A stretch of 64,000 nucleotides of DNA from Streptomyces sp. AP-93 (GTDB taxonomy: Bacteria; Actinomycetota; Actinomycetes; Streptomycetales; Streptomycetaceae). A program made the position numbers and the translations under genes. Below the pieces are notes generated by a model. It was not told the DNA's origin. It ran no database searches and was given only the letters and a program-made list of their open reading frames with translations. The stretch is from positions 186,001 through 250,000 of the forward strand of contig NZ_JALGBX010000001.1 of NCBI RefSeq assembly GCF_022808175.1, read 5' to 3'. Below are positions 17,239-25,889 of this stretch, in pieces (positions within the stretch are counted from its first letter, which is position 1; every line of letters starts with the position of its first letter).

Positions 17239-18090
17239 TCAGGTCTTCTGGCGGAACTTCCGCACGGCGAGCGGCATCGTCACCAGCGTGATGCCGACCG
17301 ACCAGGCCAGCGTGATCCACACGGAGTTGCCGAGCGGGGTCCCGTTGATCAGGGACCGGGCCGCGTCGGCCAGGTTGGACAGCGGGTTGACGTCGGTGAA
17401 GCTCTGCAGCCAGCCGGGCATCGTCGTCGGCGGGGCGAAGATCGAGCTGCCGAACTGCAGCGGCATCAGGACCAGCATCGCCACGCCCTGGACGGCCTGG
17501 GGGGTCTTCATGGTGAGACCCAGCAGGATGAAGATCCACATCAGCGAGGCGCCGAAGACCGCCGACAGCCCGATGGCGAGGAACAGGTCGAGCACCGAGG
17601 ACTCGATGGACAGGCCGAGCAGGAAGCCCATGCCGAGCAGGATCGCGATGGCCACCATCATCCGGCCGAGCTCGACCACGATCTTGGCGATGAGCACCGA
17701 GGAACGGGCGATCGGCATGGACCGGAAGCGGTCCATCACGCCCTTCTTGAAGTCGTCGTTGACTCCGGTTCCCACACCCATGGCGATGTTCATGCCCATC
17801 ATCGCCATCAGGCCCGGTACCACGTAGTTGACGTAGTCGCCCTGGTTGCCCTTGCCGGAGATCGCGCCGCCGAAGACGAAGACGAACAGCAGCGTGAAGA
17901 TGATCGGCATGAACAGGACGTCGAACATCGACTCCGGGTCCTGCTTGATCTGCAGGATGTTGCGCCGGGCCAGGGCGCCGATGTGGCGCAGGTTGCCCCG
18001 CAGGCCGATCCGGCCCTCGTCCGGGGGGACGGGCCCGGCGGCCGGGGCGGCCGCGGTGGGGCTGGGCTTCGTCGTGGTTACGGTGCTCAT
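17239..18090 (-). CDS. ABC-2 type exporter permease (DrrB-like)
   Basis: 283 residues with six predicted helices in the ABC2_membrane fold. A ~40-residue proline-rich N-terminus comes first. Then come FDVLFMPIIFTLLFVFVFG, DDFKKGVMDRFRSMPIARS (the conserved cytoplasmic loop that meets the ATPase) and FTDVNPLSNLADAARSLING near the C-terminus, as in DrrB/NodJ permeases. ATG at 18090 overlaps the ATPase stop by 4 bp. Partner of the gene at 18087 in exporting a drug or hydrophobic metabolite; substrate unknown. Confidence 0.9.
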   Translation of the reverse strand: MSTVTTTKPSPTAAAPAAGPVPPDEGRIGLRGNLRHIGALARRNILQIKQDPESMFDVLFMPIIFTLLFVFVFGGAISGKGNQGDYVNYVVPGLMAMMGMNIAMGVGTGVNDDFKKGVMDRFRSMPIARSSVLIAKIVVELGRMMVAIAILLGMGFLLGLSIESSVLDLFLAIGLSAVFGASLMWIFILLGLTMKTPQAVQGVAMLVLMPLQFGSSIFAPPTTMPGWLQSFTDVNPLSNLADAARSLINGTPLGNSVWITLAWSVGITLVTMPLAVRKFRQKT

Positions 18091-19109
18091 GCCGCGACCT
18101 CCTCGGTCTGCTGGTGGGGGATGGAGTCCTCGGCGGTGGGCTTCTGCCCGGTGATGGACAGGAACACCTCGTCCAGGCTGGGCAGGTAGGTGCTGATGTC
18201 GGAGATCCCGTACCCGCGGGCCGCCAGCAGGCCCACCACCGCGGTCAGCTGCTCGTCGGCCAGGATCGGCACCAGCAGGGCACCCTCGTCCGGGACGGCC
18301 TGGGAACCGGCCACCCCGTCCAGACCGGCCTCCGCCAGCGAGCGGGCCATGCCCGGCAGGTCGGACGGGTCGGTGGGGCGGATCCGCAGGGTCCGGCCGC
18401 CGACGCGGGCCTTCAGCTCGTCGACCTTGCCCTTGGCGATGACCTTGCCCTTGTCGATGACCGTCAGCTCGTTGGCGAGCTGCTCGGCCTCCTCCATGTA
18501 CTGGGTGGTGAGCAGGACGGTGGCCCCCTCTGCGACCATCCGCTGCACCTCGTCCCACACCTCGTTGCGGGTACGGGGGTCCAGACCGGTGGTCGGCTCG
18601 TCCAGGTACAGCACGGCCGGGCTGCCGATCATCGAGGCGGCCAGGTCGAGTCGGCGCCGCATGCCGCCGGAGTAGGTCATCACGGCCTTCTTGGCGGCGT
18701 CCGTGAGGGAGAACCGCTCCAGCAGCTCGTCGGCGCGGCTGCGGGAGTCCTTGCGGGACAGGTCCAGCAGCCGGCCGATCATGTAGAGGTTCTCCCAGCC
18801 GGAGAGCTTCTCGTCGACCGAGGCGTACTGGCCGGTCAGGCCTATGGTCCGGCGCAGCTGCCGCGGCTGGCGGACCACGTCGAAGCCGGCGACCCGGGCG
18901 GTGCCGGCGTCGGGGGTGATCAGGGTGGAGAGGATGCGGACCAGGGTGGTCTTGCCCGCGCCGTTGGGGCCGAGGACCCCGAGGACGGTTCCCTCGCGGA
19001 CATCGAGGTCCACACCATCGAGGGCTTTGGTCTCGCCGTAGTGCTTGACCAGCCCCCGGACCTCTACGGCGTGCGAGCCGTTCAGGGGATTCTTGTCGTT
19101 TCGCGTCAT
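18087..19109 (-). CDS. ABC exporter ATP-binding protein (daunorubicin-resistance DrrA-like)
   Basis: 340 residues. Walker A GPNGAGKTT, the Q-loop at GLTGQYASVDEKLSG (typical of DrrA), signature YSGGMRRRLDLA, Walker B VLYLDEPTTGLDP, and the DrrA-specific C-terminal extension with GYGISDISTYLPSLDEVFLSITGQ. Of two close ATGs, 19109 is preferred because GGTGGA precedes it. First gene of a two-gene operon with its permease. A 22-bp direct repeat lies 48 bp upstream. It probably acts in self-resistance or metabolite export. Confidence 0.92.
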   Translation of the reverse strand: MTRNDKNPLNGSHAVEVRGLVKHYGETKALDGVDLDVREGTVLGVLGPNGAGKTTLVRILSTLITPDAGTARVAGFDVVRQPRQLRRTIGLTGQYASVDEKLSGWENLYMIGRLLDLSRKDSRSRADELLERFSLTDAAKKAVMTYSGGMRRRLDLAASMIGSPAVLYLDEPTTGLDPRTRNEVWDEVQRMVAEGATVLLTTQYMEEAEQLANELTVIDKGKVIAKGKVDELKARVGGRTLRIRPTDPSDLPGMARSLAEAGLDGVAGSQAVPDEGALLVPILADEQLTAVVGLLAARGYGISDISTYLPSLDEVFLSITGQKPTAEDSIPHQQTEEVAA

Positions 19110-19156
19110 GTCCACCATGGGAACAGACGGCACTGACAACCCACCGACAAGCCACC

Positions 19157-19200
19157 GACAGCCCGCCCGCGGAGCACCGACAGCCCGCCCGCGGAGCACC
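19157..19200. repeat. 22-bp perfect direct repeat (two copies) upstream of the DrrAB-type operon
   Basis: Copies at 19157-19178 and 19179-19200, beginning GACAGCCCGCCCGC. Shorter CACCGACA units precede and follow, giving a run of CCGACA spaced roughly 11-22 bp. It lies in the promoter/leader area of the ABC operon, so it could be a regulator-binding array or simple slippage. Confidence 0.8.
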
Positions 19201-19249
19201 GACAGGACATCGGCGCGATCCGCGGGCAGGCCGTCGGCCGGCCATCCGC

Positions 19250-20110
19250 TTAGTGGAAGGCGTGCTCTTCCTGCGGGAACGTTCCGCCGACCACGTCCTC
19301 GGCGAAGGCCTTCGCCGCGTCGCCCATGGTCGCGCGGAGGTTCGCGTACTGCTTGACGAACTTCGGCATCTTCCCGCCGGTCAGCCCCATCATGTCCGTC
19401 CACACCAGCACCTGCGCGTCGCACTCCGCGCCCGCGCCGATGCCGACCGTCGGAATGTGCAGGGACCGGGTGACCTCGGCGGCCAGCTCGGCCGGGACCA
19501 GCTCCAGCACCACCGCGAAGGCGCCCGCGTCCTGCGCCGCCTTCGCGTCGCGCAGCAGCTGGTGGGCGGCCTCGTCGCCGCGGCCCTGCACCCGGTAGCC
19601 CATGGCGTTCACGGACTGCGGGGTCAGGCCCAGGTGGGACATGACCGGAATGCCCGACTGCACGATCAGCTCGGTCTGGCGCAGCGAGCGCTCGCCGCCC
19701 TCCAGCTTCACCGCTCCGACCCCGGCCTCCTTGACGAGCCGGGTGGCGCTGCGCAGCGCCTGTACGGGGCCCTCCTGGTAGGAGCCGAAGGGGAGGTCCC
19801 CGATGATCAGGGCCCGGCTGGTGCCGCGCACGACGGCTGCCGACAGCAGGGTCATCTCGTCCATCGTCACCGGGACGGTGGTCTCGTAGCCGAGGTGGCA
19901 GTTGCCCATCGAGTCGCCGACGAGCATGACCGGGATGCCGGCCTCGTCGAACACGGACGCCGTCATGGCGTCGTAGGCGGTGAGCATGGGCCACTTCTCG
20001 CCGCGTTCCTTGGCGAGGGTGAGGTCGCGGACGGTGATGCGCCGGGTGCCCGAGCCTCCGTACAGGGTGGGGGAGGAGGCTTCGCGGGCAGGCGAAACGG
20101 CATGCGTCAT
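19250..20110 (-). CDS. panB: 3-methyl-2-oxobutanoate hydroxymethyltransferase
   Basis: Ketopantoate hydroxymethyltransferase, 286 residues, the first committed step of pantothenate/CoA synthesis. It transfers a hydroxymethyl group from methylene-THF to ketoisovalerate. Metal and substrate motifs are present: LTAYDAMTASVFDEAGIPVMLVGDSMGN, PVMSHLGLTPQSV, and GIGAGAECDAQVLVWTDMMGL. The catalytic Glu lies in VLELVPAEL. ATG at 20110 follows AAGGAG; a longer frame reaching 20401 is not needed. Monocistronic, divergent from the 20395 gene across a 284-bp gap in which I see no other gene. Confidence 0.95.
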   Translation of the reverse strand: MTHAVSPAREASSPTLYGGSGTRRITVRDLTLAKERGEKWPMLTAYDAMTASVFDEAGIPVMLVGDSMGNCHLGYETTVPVTMDEMTLLSAAVVRGTSRALIIGDLPFGSYQEGPVQALRSATRLVKEAGVGAVKLEGGERSLRQTELIVQSGIPVMSHLGLTPQSVNAMGYRVQGRGDEAAHQLLRDAKAAQDAGAFAVVLELVPAELAAEVTRSLHIPTVGIGAGAECDAQVLVWTDMMGLTGGKMPKFVKQYANLRATMGDAAKAFAEDVVGGTFPQEEHAFH

Positions 20111-20394
20111 TGCAACTGCTCCTTGATGTTCATCTCGAGGCGCCCTTACGGCGTCCCCGGACTCACCACCATGGTGGCACTCTCCGGGCCGCGGCGGGAA
20201 GTGGCACGAGGTCCGGTTCGTCACGGCGGCCGCGCCACGGGCAATGTGCGCGTTTGGTGACAAGCGGAACCCCGGCCGCTCGGTAGTTCGTCCTCCCGGA
20301 CGTACGGCCGAGACAATCGGCACGGAACGCTCCGTGCATCGCCTAGGGTCAAGAGGCGGGGACGGAGCGCGAGCACGGCAGTGAGGGCAGTGGC

Positions 20395-21423
20395 ATGGCA
20401 CAGGCGTACATGACGGAGACGGGGAGCGACGGTTCGGAGCCCGAGCCCTCCCGGGCGGGTCTCCGGCGCCGGCTGGCCGAGCTGCGCCGGGATCCGGGCA
20501 TCTGGCGCCGGGGGATCGTGCTCGCCGCGCTCGCCGTGCTGATCTCGCTCGTCATGATCTTCCACGCCGAGCTGCCCAACGACATCGGCAACCTCGGCAG
20601 CCTCACCGAGACCTTCCTGCCCTGGCTGGGCCTGGCCGTCCCGGTGCTGTTCGCCGCCGCGCTCTTCCGCAGGTCCGCGACCGCGCTGATCGCGATACTG
20701 CTGACCGCCGCGGTCTGGGTGAACCTCTTCGGCGGCCTGGTCACCGACAAGGCGCAGGCCGGCGGCAACCTCACGGTCGCCACCCACAACGTCGACGCCG
20801 ACAACGCCGACCCCGCCGGCACCGCCGCCTCGGTCGCCGGGGCCGGGGCCGACGTCCTGGCCCTGACCGAGCTCAAGGGCAGCGCCGTCCCCGTCTACGA
20901 GAAGGCCCTCGCGGGTACGTACAAGTACCACTCCGTCGAAGGCACCGTCGGGCTCTGGAGCAAGTACCCGGTGGTCTCCAGCAGGCCCGTCGACATCAAG
21001 ATGGGCTGGACCCGGGCCATGCGCGCCACCGTCAAGACCCCCCACGGAGAGGTAGCCGCCTTCGTGGCCCACCTCCCCTCGGTCCGCGTCAAGCTCAACG
21101 CCGGCTTCACCGCCAACCAGCGCGACAACAGCGCCGACGCCCTCGGCGCCGCGCTCGCCTCCGAACCGTTGCATCGGGTCATCCTGCTCGGCGACCTCAA
21201 CGGAACCGTCAACGACCGGGCCCTGTCCGAGGTCACCTCGCAGCTGCGTTCCACCCAGGGCGCGTCCGGCGACGGCTTCGGCTTCAGCTGGCCCGCGCAG
21301 TTCCCGATGGCCCGCATCGACCAGATCCTGGTCCGCGGGGTCACCCCCGAGGCCTCCTGGACCCTGCCCCGCACGGGCAGCGACCACCTGCCCATCGCGG
21401 CCCGGGTCACCGTCAAGCCGTAA
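20395..21423 (+). CDS. Membrane-anchored endonuclease/exonuclease/phosphatase-family protein
   Basis: 342 residues. The N-terminal ~45 residues are cytoplasmic, followed by three hydrophobic helices (about 45-120), then an extracytoplasmic EEP domain. Catalytic motifs fit the DNase I/sphingomyelinase superfamily: VATHNV, LALTELKG (metal Glu), AFVAHLPS, LLGDLNGT and SDHLPI (catalytic His). The substrate could be phospholipid, phosphoprotein or nucleic acid outside the membrane. Probably followed by the 21477 membrane gene in one transcript. Confidence 0.88.
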   Translation: MAQAYMTETGSDGSEPEPSRAGLRRRLAELRRDPGIWRRGIVLAALAVLISLVMIFHAELPNDIGNLGSLTETFLPWLGLAVPVLFAAALFRRSATALIAILLTAAVWVNLFGGLVTDKAQAGGNLTVATHNVDADNADPAGTAASVAGAGADVLALTELKGSAVPVYEKALAGTYKYHSVEGTVGLWSKYPVVSSRPVDIKMGWTRAMRATVKTPHGEVAAFVAHLPSVRVKLNAGFTANQRDNSADALGAALASEPLHRVILLGDLNGTVNDRALSEVTSQLRSTQGASGDGFGFSWPAQFPMARIDQILVRGVTPEASWTLPRTGSDHLPIAARVTVKP

Positions 21424-21476
21424 GGCAGCCCCTGCGATACTCTCCTGACGTTTTTTGAATCGGGGGCGGGATCGTA

Positions 21477-22385
21477 GTGCTGACCTGGGTGTTCCGTTCG
21501 TTCACCGTGCTCGCCTGGCTGGCCTTCACGGCGGCCGGGGTCTGGGCGCTCGGGCTGCACCGAGGTGCGCTGCCGCCGTACACGGGCGTGCTCGTGCTCG
21601 GCTGGACCGGCGTGGCCGCCCTCTGGGGGCGGGCGCTGACGTTGCCGGCGTTGCGGCGCGGGACGGGCCGGGCGGCCGAGGAGCCGGCGCCGGCCGAGTC
21701 CGCGGGCGCGGCCGCGGTGTGGATGCGCCATTCGGCAGCGCTGCTCGCGCTGATCGTGGCGACGGCGGCGCTCACGGTGATCGGTACGGCGAGCGGCGAC
21801 GGCACGGTCCGCGCCGTGAAAGAGGCGGGCCCGGTGGTCACCAGCGGGACCGTGGTCGAGGTCGCGCAGGTGCGTGCCCGCTACGAACGCAAGAAGCCGA
21901 AGGGATACCGCTCGACGCTGCTCCTGCGGACCCCGGACGGGACCAGGATCACCGCCCGTGACGTCGAGACCCTCGCGGAACCGCACACAGGGAAGACGTA
22001 CGAGGTGCTCTGGGCGCCGTCGGCACCGGAACTCGGCGGGTTCGCGGACCCCCGGTTCGGCGTGTCGAAGTACCTGGACGACCGCTGGGGGTGGACGGTC
22101 ACCTCGTGGGCGTGGCTGGGCGCGGCCGCCCTGTTCATCCTGTGCATCATGCTGCCGCTCATGTCCATGGCGGGCACGTCCGTGCTGCACCGGCTGGCGC
22201 GTCAGCCCCTGCCCCAGTTCGTACAGGCGGCGGTGGTGACGGTGCTCTTCTTGGGCCTGCAACGGGTGCTGACCGGCGCCGTCGACCGGAACCTGGCGTC
22301 CTCGCCGATCGGGGGGCTGGCGTTGCTGGTGACGGCCGGGGCCCTGATGGTGGTCGCCCGACTCCGGAGTCCCGCCGACCAGTAG
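21477..22385 (+). CDS. DUF3592-like integral membrane protein
   Basis: 302 residues from GTG 21477. Four to six hydrophobic segments (about 5-25, 35-50, 85-105, 210-232, 245-265, 272-295) surround an extracytoplasmic beta-rich domain (~110-190; VVTSGTVVEVAQVRARYERKK, KTYEVLWAPSAP). A strand-rich loop between helices resembles DUF3592 proteins. Function unknown. It lies 53 bp downstream of the EEP-family gene on the same strand and ends at a strong terminator. Confidence 0.72.
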   Translation: MLTWVFRSFTVLAWLAFTAAGVWALGLHRGALPPYTGVLVLGWTGVAALWGRALTLPALRRGTGRAAEEPAPAESAGAAAVWMRHSAALLALIVATAALTVIGTASGDGTVRAVKEAGPVVTSGTVVEVAQVRARYERKKPKGYRSTLLLRTPDGTRITARDVETLAEPHTGKTYEVLWAPSAPELGGFADPRFGVSKYLDDRWGWTVTSWAWLGAAALFILCIMLPLMSMAGTSVLHRLARQPLPQFVQAAVVTVLFLGLQRVLTGAVDRNLASSPIGGLALLVTAGALMVVARLRSPADQ

Positions 22386-22394
22386 GCCGACAGC

Positions 22395-22428
22395 GTGACG
22401 TGGTGCCGGGGGCCCGGCACCACGTCAC
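22395..22428. terminator. Hairpin terminator between convergent membrane-protein gene and nadE
   Basis: A perfect 16-bp stem (22395-22410 with 22413-22428) with a 2-nt loop lies between converging stops. It could terminate transcripts from both sides. Confidence 0.88.
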
Positions 22429-22438
22429 CGCGCGGGCG

Positions 22439-24193
22439 TTACGCCTGCTCGCGCCAGCCGTTCGTGATGGGCAGCCGGCGGTCCTTGCCGAAGCCCTTCG
22501 CGGAGATCTTCGTGCCCGGCGGGTACTGACGGCGCTTGTACTCGGCGGTGTCCACCATGCGCAGGGTCTTCGCGACGAGCTCGCGGTCGTAACCGGCCGC
22601 GACGACCGCCTCCAGGCCCTGGTCGCGGTCCACGTACAGCTCCAGGATCCCGTCGAGCACGGGGTAGTCCGGCAGCGAGTCCGTGTCCACCTGCCCCGGG
22701 CGCAGCTCGGCGCTCGGCGGCTTGACGATGGAGTTCTCCGGGATCGGCGGGGCCTCGCCGCGCTCGGCCGCCGCCCGGTTGCGGTACTCGGCGAGGCGGA
22801 AGACGTCCGTCTTGTAGACGTCCTTGATCGGGCCGTAGGCGCCCACGGAGTCCCCGTACAGGGTGGAGTAGCCGACGGCCAGCTCCGACTTGTTGCCCGG
22901 GGCCAGCACGATGTGGCCCTCCTGGTTGGAGAGCGCCATCAGCAGGGTGCCGCGCAGCCGGGACTGGAGGTTCTCCTCGGCGAGTCCGGTCAGGCCCAGC
23001 GCACCCATGTACGCGTCGAACATCGGCTCGATCGACACGGTCCGGAAGTTCAGGCCGGTCCGCGCCGCCAGCTCGGCCGCGTCGCCCCGGGAGTGCTCCG
23101 AGGAGTACTTGGAGGGCATCGAGACGCCGTGCACGTTCTGCGCGCCGATCGCGTCGCACGCGATGGCGGCGACGAGCGCGGAGTCGATGCCGCCGGAGAG
23201 GCCGACCAGGACCGAGCGGAAGCCGTTCTTCCGTACGTACGCGCGCAGACCCACGACCAGCGCGTCGTAGATCTCCTCGTCGTCGTCCAGCCGGTCGGCG
23301 TAGCCGCCCGTCACGACCGGTTCGTACGGCTCCACCGGCTCCTCGGTGAGGATCACGCGGTCGATGCGCAGACCGTCGTCGACGGTGCCCCCGACGGGGG
23401 TGGCCGAGGCGGCCGGCAGCTCCAGGTCGACCAGGACACAGCCCTCGGAGAACTGCGGGGCGCGGGCGATGACCTCGCCCGCGGAGTCGACGACGATCGA
23501 GTCCCCGTCGAAGACCAGCTCGTCCTGGCCGCCGATCATCGCCAGGTAGGCGAGGGTGCAGCCGGCTTCCTGGGCGCGTTTGCGCACCAGCTCCAGGCGG
23601 AGGTCGTCCTTGTTGCGCTCGTACGGGGAGGCGTTGATGGAGATCAGCAGCCCGGCCCCGGCGGAGCGGGTGGCGGGGACGCGCCCGCCCTCCTGCCAGA
23701 GGTCCTCGCAGATGGCCAGGGCCACGTCCACGCCCCGCACCCGGATCACCGGCTGGGTGTCGCCCGGCACGAAGTACCGGAACTCGTCGAAGACTCCGTA
23801 GTTGGGGAGGTGGTGCTTGCCGAAGCGCAGGACGACCTGCCCGCCGTACAGCACGGCGGCCGCGTTCTCCGGGGAGCCCGCCGGGCGGCCGAGCCGGGGC
23901 GCGGCCTTCTCCGTACGGTCGAGGTAGCCGACGACGACCGGGAGGTCCCCGAAGCCCTCGTCCGCCAGGCGCCGCGCGAGGGCCTGCAGCGCCCGGCGGG
24001 ACGCTTCGACGAAGGAGCCGCGCAGGGCGAGGTCCTCGACGGGGTACCCGGTCAGCACCATTTCCGGAAACGCCACCAGGTGGGCGCCCTGTTCGGCGGA
24101 GTGCCGGGTCCAGTGGACGACCGAGTCGGCGTTGGCGGCGATGTTGCCGACCTGCGAGTCGATCTGATTCAGAGCGAGGCGTAGTTGAGGCAC
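22439..24193 (-). CDS. nadE: Glutamine-dependent NAD+ synthetase
   Basis: 584 residues, two domains. The N-terminal nitrilase-like glutaminase has the Glu-Lys-Cys triad in FPEMVLTGYP, GKHHLPNYGVFDEFRYF and AICEDLW. The C-terminal synthetase has the PP-loop SGGIDSALVAAIA and the conserved PSKYSSEHS and LAPGNKSELAVGYSTLYGD blocks. Ammonia from glutamine amidates nicotinate adenine dinucleotide in the last step of NAD+ synthesis. Starts at GTG 24193; the first residues PQLRLALNQIDSQVG are where the nitrilase fold begins. Confidence 0.96.
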   Translation of the reverse strand: MPQLRLALNQIDSQVGNIAANADSVVHWTRHSAEQGAHLVAFPEMVLTGYPVEDLALRGSFVEASRRALQALARRLADEGFGDLPVVVGYLDRTEKAAPRLGRPAGSPENAAAVLYGGQVVLRFGKHHLPNYGVFDEFRYFVPGDTQPVIRVRGVDVALAICEDLWQEGGRVPATRSAGAGLLISINASPYERNKDDLRLELVRKRAQEAGCTLAYLAMIGGQDELVFDGDSIVVDSAGEVIARAPQFSEGCVLVDLELPAASATPVGGTVDDGLRIDRVILTEEPVEPYEPVVTGGYADRLDDDEEIYDALVVGLRAYVRKNGFRSVLVGLSGGIDSALVAAIACDAIGAQNVHGVSMPSKYSSEHSRGDAAELAARTGLNFRTVSIEPMFDAYMGALGLTGLAEENLQSRLRGTLLMALSNQEGHIVLAPGNKSELAVGYSTLYGDSVGAYGPIKDVYKTDVFRLAEYRNRAAAERGEAPPIPENSIVKPPSAELRPGQVDTDSLPDYPVLDGILELYVDRDQGLEAVVAAGYDRELVAKTLRMVDTAEYKRRQYPPGTKISAKGFGKDRRLPITNGWREQA

Positions 24194-24243
24194 GCGGCCC
24201 AGTCTAATCGTCTTTCTGACGCGATGTCCTGGGAGTCGCCGGT

Positions 24244-25413
24244 TCAGCCGATCGGGCCGCTCCAGATCGCGTCGTCGTACTCGGTGCCGGGCGAGATCTC
24301 GAAATGCAGGCTCTTGGTGCCCTCGGGGACGACGAAGGCGAAGGTGCCCGTCATCGACTCGCCGGCCATGACCGAGCCGTTGAACATCTTCGGCACGGAG
24401 CCGTCGAAGGCCATCTCGGCCTCGGTGCCCTGGTCGTCGCGGGCGTGCGGCAGGGCCAGGCTGACGTCGAGCGCCGTCTCCGTCTTGTTGACGATCTTCA
24501 CCGTCACCTTGACCGCGTTGCCGTTGCGGGCTTCGGGCGGGTAGGCCGTCGAGGACGGCTCGTACGGGACCGCGCGCTGCACGGTGACCTGGACGCCGTC
24601 CTCGTAGGTGTAGGGCTTGCCCCAGGCCAGGGCCGAGGTGATGCCCGGGATGTCGGAGGGCGAGGGCTTGGGCGTCGGGCTCGCCGGGGTGCGGGGGGAG
24701 CTGGGCTCGTCGTCGTAGTAGTACTCGCCGTAGACGCGGTCCTCGGAGGCCTTCTTGTCGAGCTTGTCGATGACGGTCGTGGTGATGAACCAGCCGCCGA
24801 CCGAGGCGCCGAGGCCGAGGAGGCTCAGGGCGGTGCCGACCGCGGCCATGGTGCGGCGCGGGGCGCCGCGGCGGGCCTTGAGGATCGCCGCGATGCCGAT
24901 GCCGACGCCGGTCACCGCGAGCAGGGCGCCGGCCCAGAAGAAGAAGGGGATGAGGCCGACGAAGATGCCGAACAGCCCGAGGAGCAGGGCGGCGACGGCC
25001 AGGCCGTTCGCGGCGGCCGGGGGCGGCGGGAAGCCGGGCCCCTGCGGGCCGCCGGGGTAACCGCCGGCGTATCCGCCGGGGGGCGTGGCCCAGGGGTTGG
25101 CGGGTGCGGGGGCGCCAGGGGCGCCGTACGGGGCTCCCCACGCGGGCGCCGGGGGAGCGGTGGCGGCCACCGGGGCGGGGGTGACCGGAGCGAAGGAACC
25201 GGCGGGGGCGGGGGCCGCGGCAGCGGGCTGCGGCGCGGAGGCCGCCTCCGGGGCCGCGGCCGGTACGCCTGCTCCGACGCCCGCCGGTGCCGCGTCTGAG
25301 GGCTGCGCCGGAACCATGGGCGCCGGTATGGGAGCCGCCTCGGGTACGGGGGTCCCCGCGGGCTCCGTCGGCGGGCCGGACGGGGTGCTGGGCGGGTTCG
25401 GCGGGGTGCTCAT
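24244..25413 (-). CDS. Proline-rich membrane protein with DUF4190-like helices and DUF4352-like domain
   Basis: 389 residues. The ~130-residue N-terminus is Pro/Ala/Gly-rich and presumably cytoplasmic. Then two closely spaced helix pairs (LAVAALLLGLFGIFVGLIPFFFWAGALLAVTGVGIGIAAILKA and a third TM near GTALSLLGLGASVGGWFI) resemble DUF4190. The extracytoplasmic part has an acidic Tyr-rich stretch (YGEYYYDDE), a Ser/Pro linker, and an Ig-like fold with VKVTVKIVNKTETALDVSLALP and GTFAFVVPEGTKSL, typical of DUF4352. Streptomyces genomes carry many paralogues; function unknown. Confidence 0.8.
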   Translation of the reverse strand: MSTPPNPPSTPSGPPTEPAGTPVPEAAPIPAPMVPAQPSDAAPAGVGAGVPAAAPEAASAPQPAAAAPAPAGSFAPVTPAPVAATAPPAPAWGAPYGAPGAPAPANPWATPPGGYAGGYPGGPQGPGFPPPPAAANGLAVAALLLGLFGIFVGLIPFFFWAGALLAVTGVGIGIAAILKARRGAPRRTMAAVGTALSLLGLGASVGGWFITTTVIDKLDKKASEDRVYGEYYYDDEPSSPRTPASPTPKPSPSDIPGITSALAWGKPYTYEDGVQVTVQRAVPYEPSSTAYPPEARNGNAVKVTVKIVNKTETALDVSLALPHARDDQGTEAEMAFDGSVPKMFNGSVMAGESMTGTFAFVVPEGTKSLHFEISPGTEYDDAIWSGPIG

Positions 25414-25475
25414 ACCGGCGGATAGTCCTTCAGGTCGCAATCGGCGCGTGACGATCACCAGCGTCTCAGATGAGC

Positions 25476-25889
25476 TTAGGTTTTCCTGGGTGGGGTTGGT
25501 TGTTCTGCCCCTTGGGAAAAGTGTCTCGGGTCTCGCCGTGCCCGTTGTCGGGTGGGGGTGGCGTGGGTGTGCAGGTGGAAGCCTGCGCCGAGTCTGGCCC
25601 CGGTCGGCTGGTGCCGGTTGGGGGTGCTCATCGTGTGCGGTGCCTGTCGCCCACCTCGCCGCTGGGTGCGGTGGGTGGGTGACTGGGGCTGCCGCCCCGC
25701 CGGACGCTTTCCACCCGGGCCAGTTGATGCTGGTGCTCCGGGTGGGGCGGGGACCCTGCGTCGCTGCCTGGGCACAGGGCGGTCTCTCGTCGGGCCCGAC
25801 TTCGTCCGGTCCACAGCGGATCGCTGCGGACCGGGCTCTGGCGAGTCCGGGTGGGTGGGTTTGGTGTGCTGGACGGGTTGGTCCAGCTC
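25476..25889 (-). ncRNA. Candidate omegaRNA (guide scaffold) overlapping the 3' end of the TnpB-like gene
   Basis: TnpB nucleases use an RNA derived from the 3' end of their own gene and its downstream flank. Here the last ~138 codons look non-coding in character and hold stable hairpins: a perfect 7-bp stem 25868-25874 with 25881-25887; a 12-bp stem (one A/C mismatch) 25806-25818 with 25822-25834 and a GAT loop; and a 5-bp stem 25571-25575 with 25582-25586. The RNA would run leftwards and the guide would lie at or below 25476. Boundaries are approximate and the RNA itself is inferred. Confidence 0.45.

Noticed and set aside
20111..20401. Longer panB frame starting at 20401
   Set aside because: The extra ~97 residues have no homology-like character, and AAGGAG precedes ATG 20110.
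22091..24184. 697-codon plus-strand frame opposite nadE
   Set aside because: Composition is antisense noise; the minus strand encodes an unmistakable NAD synthetase.
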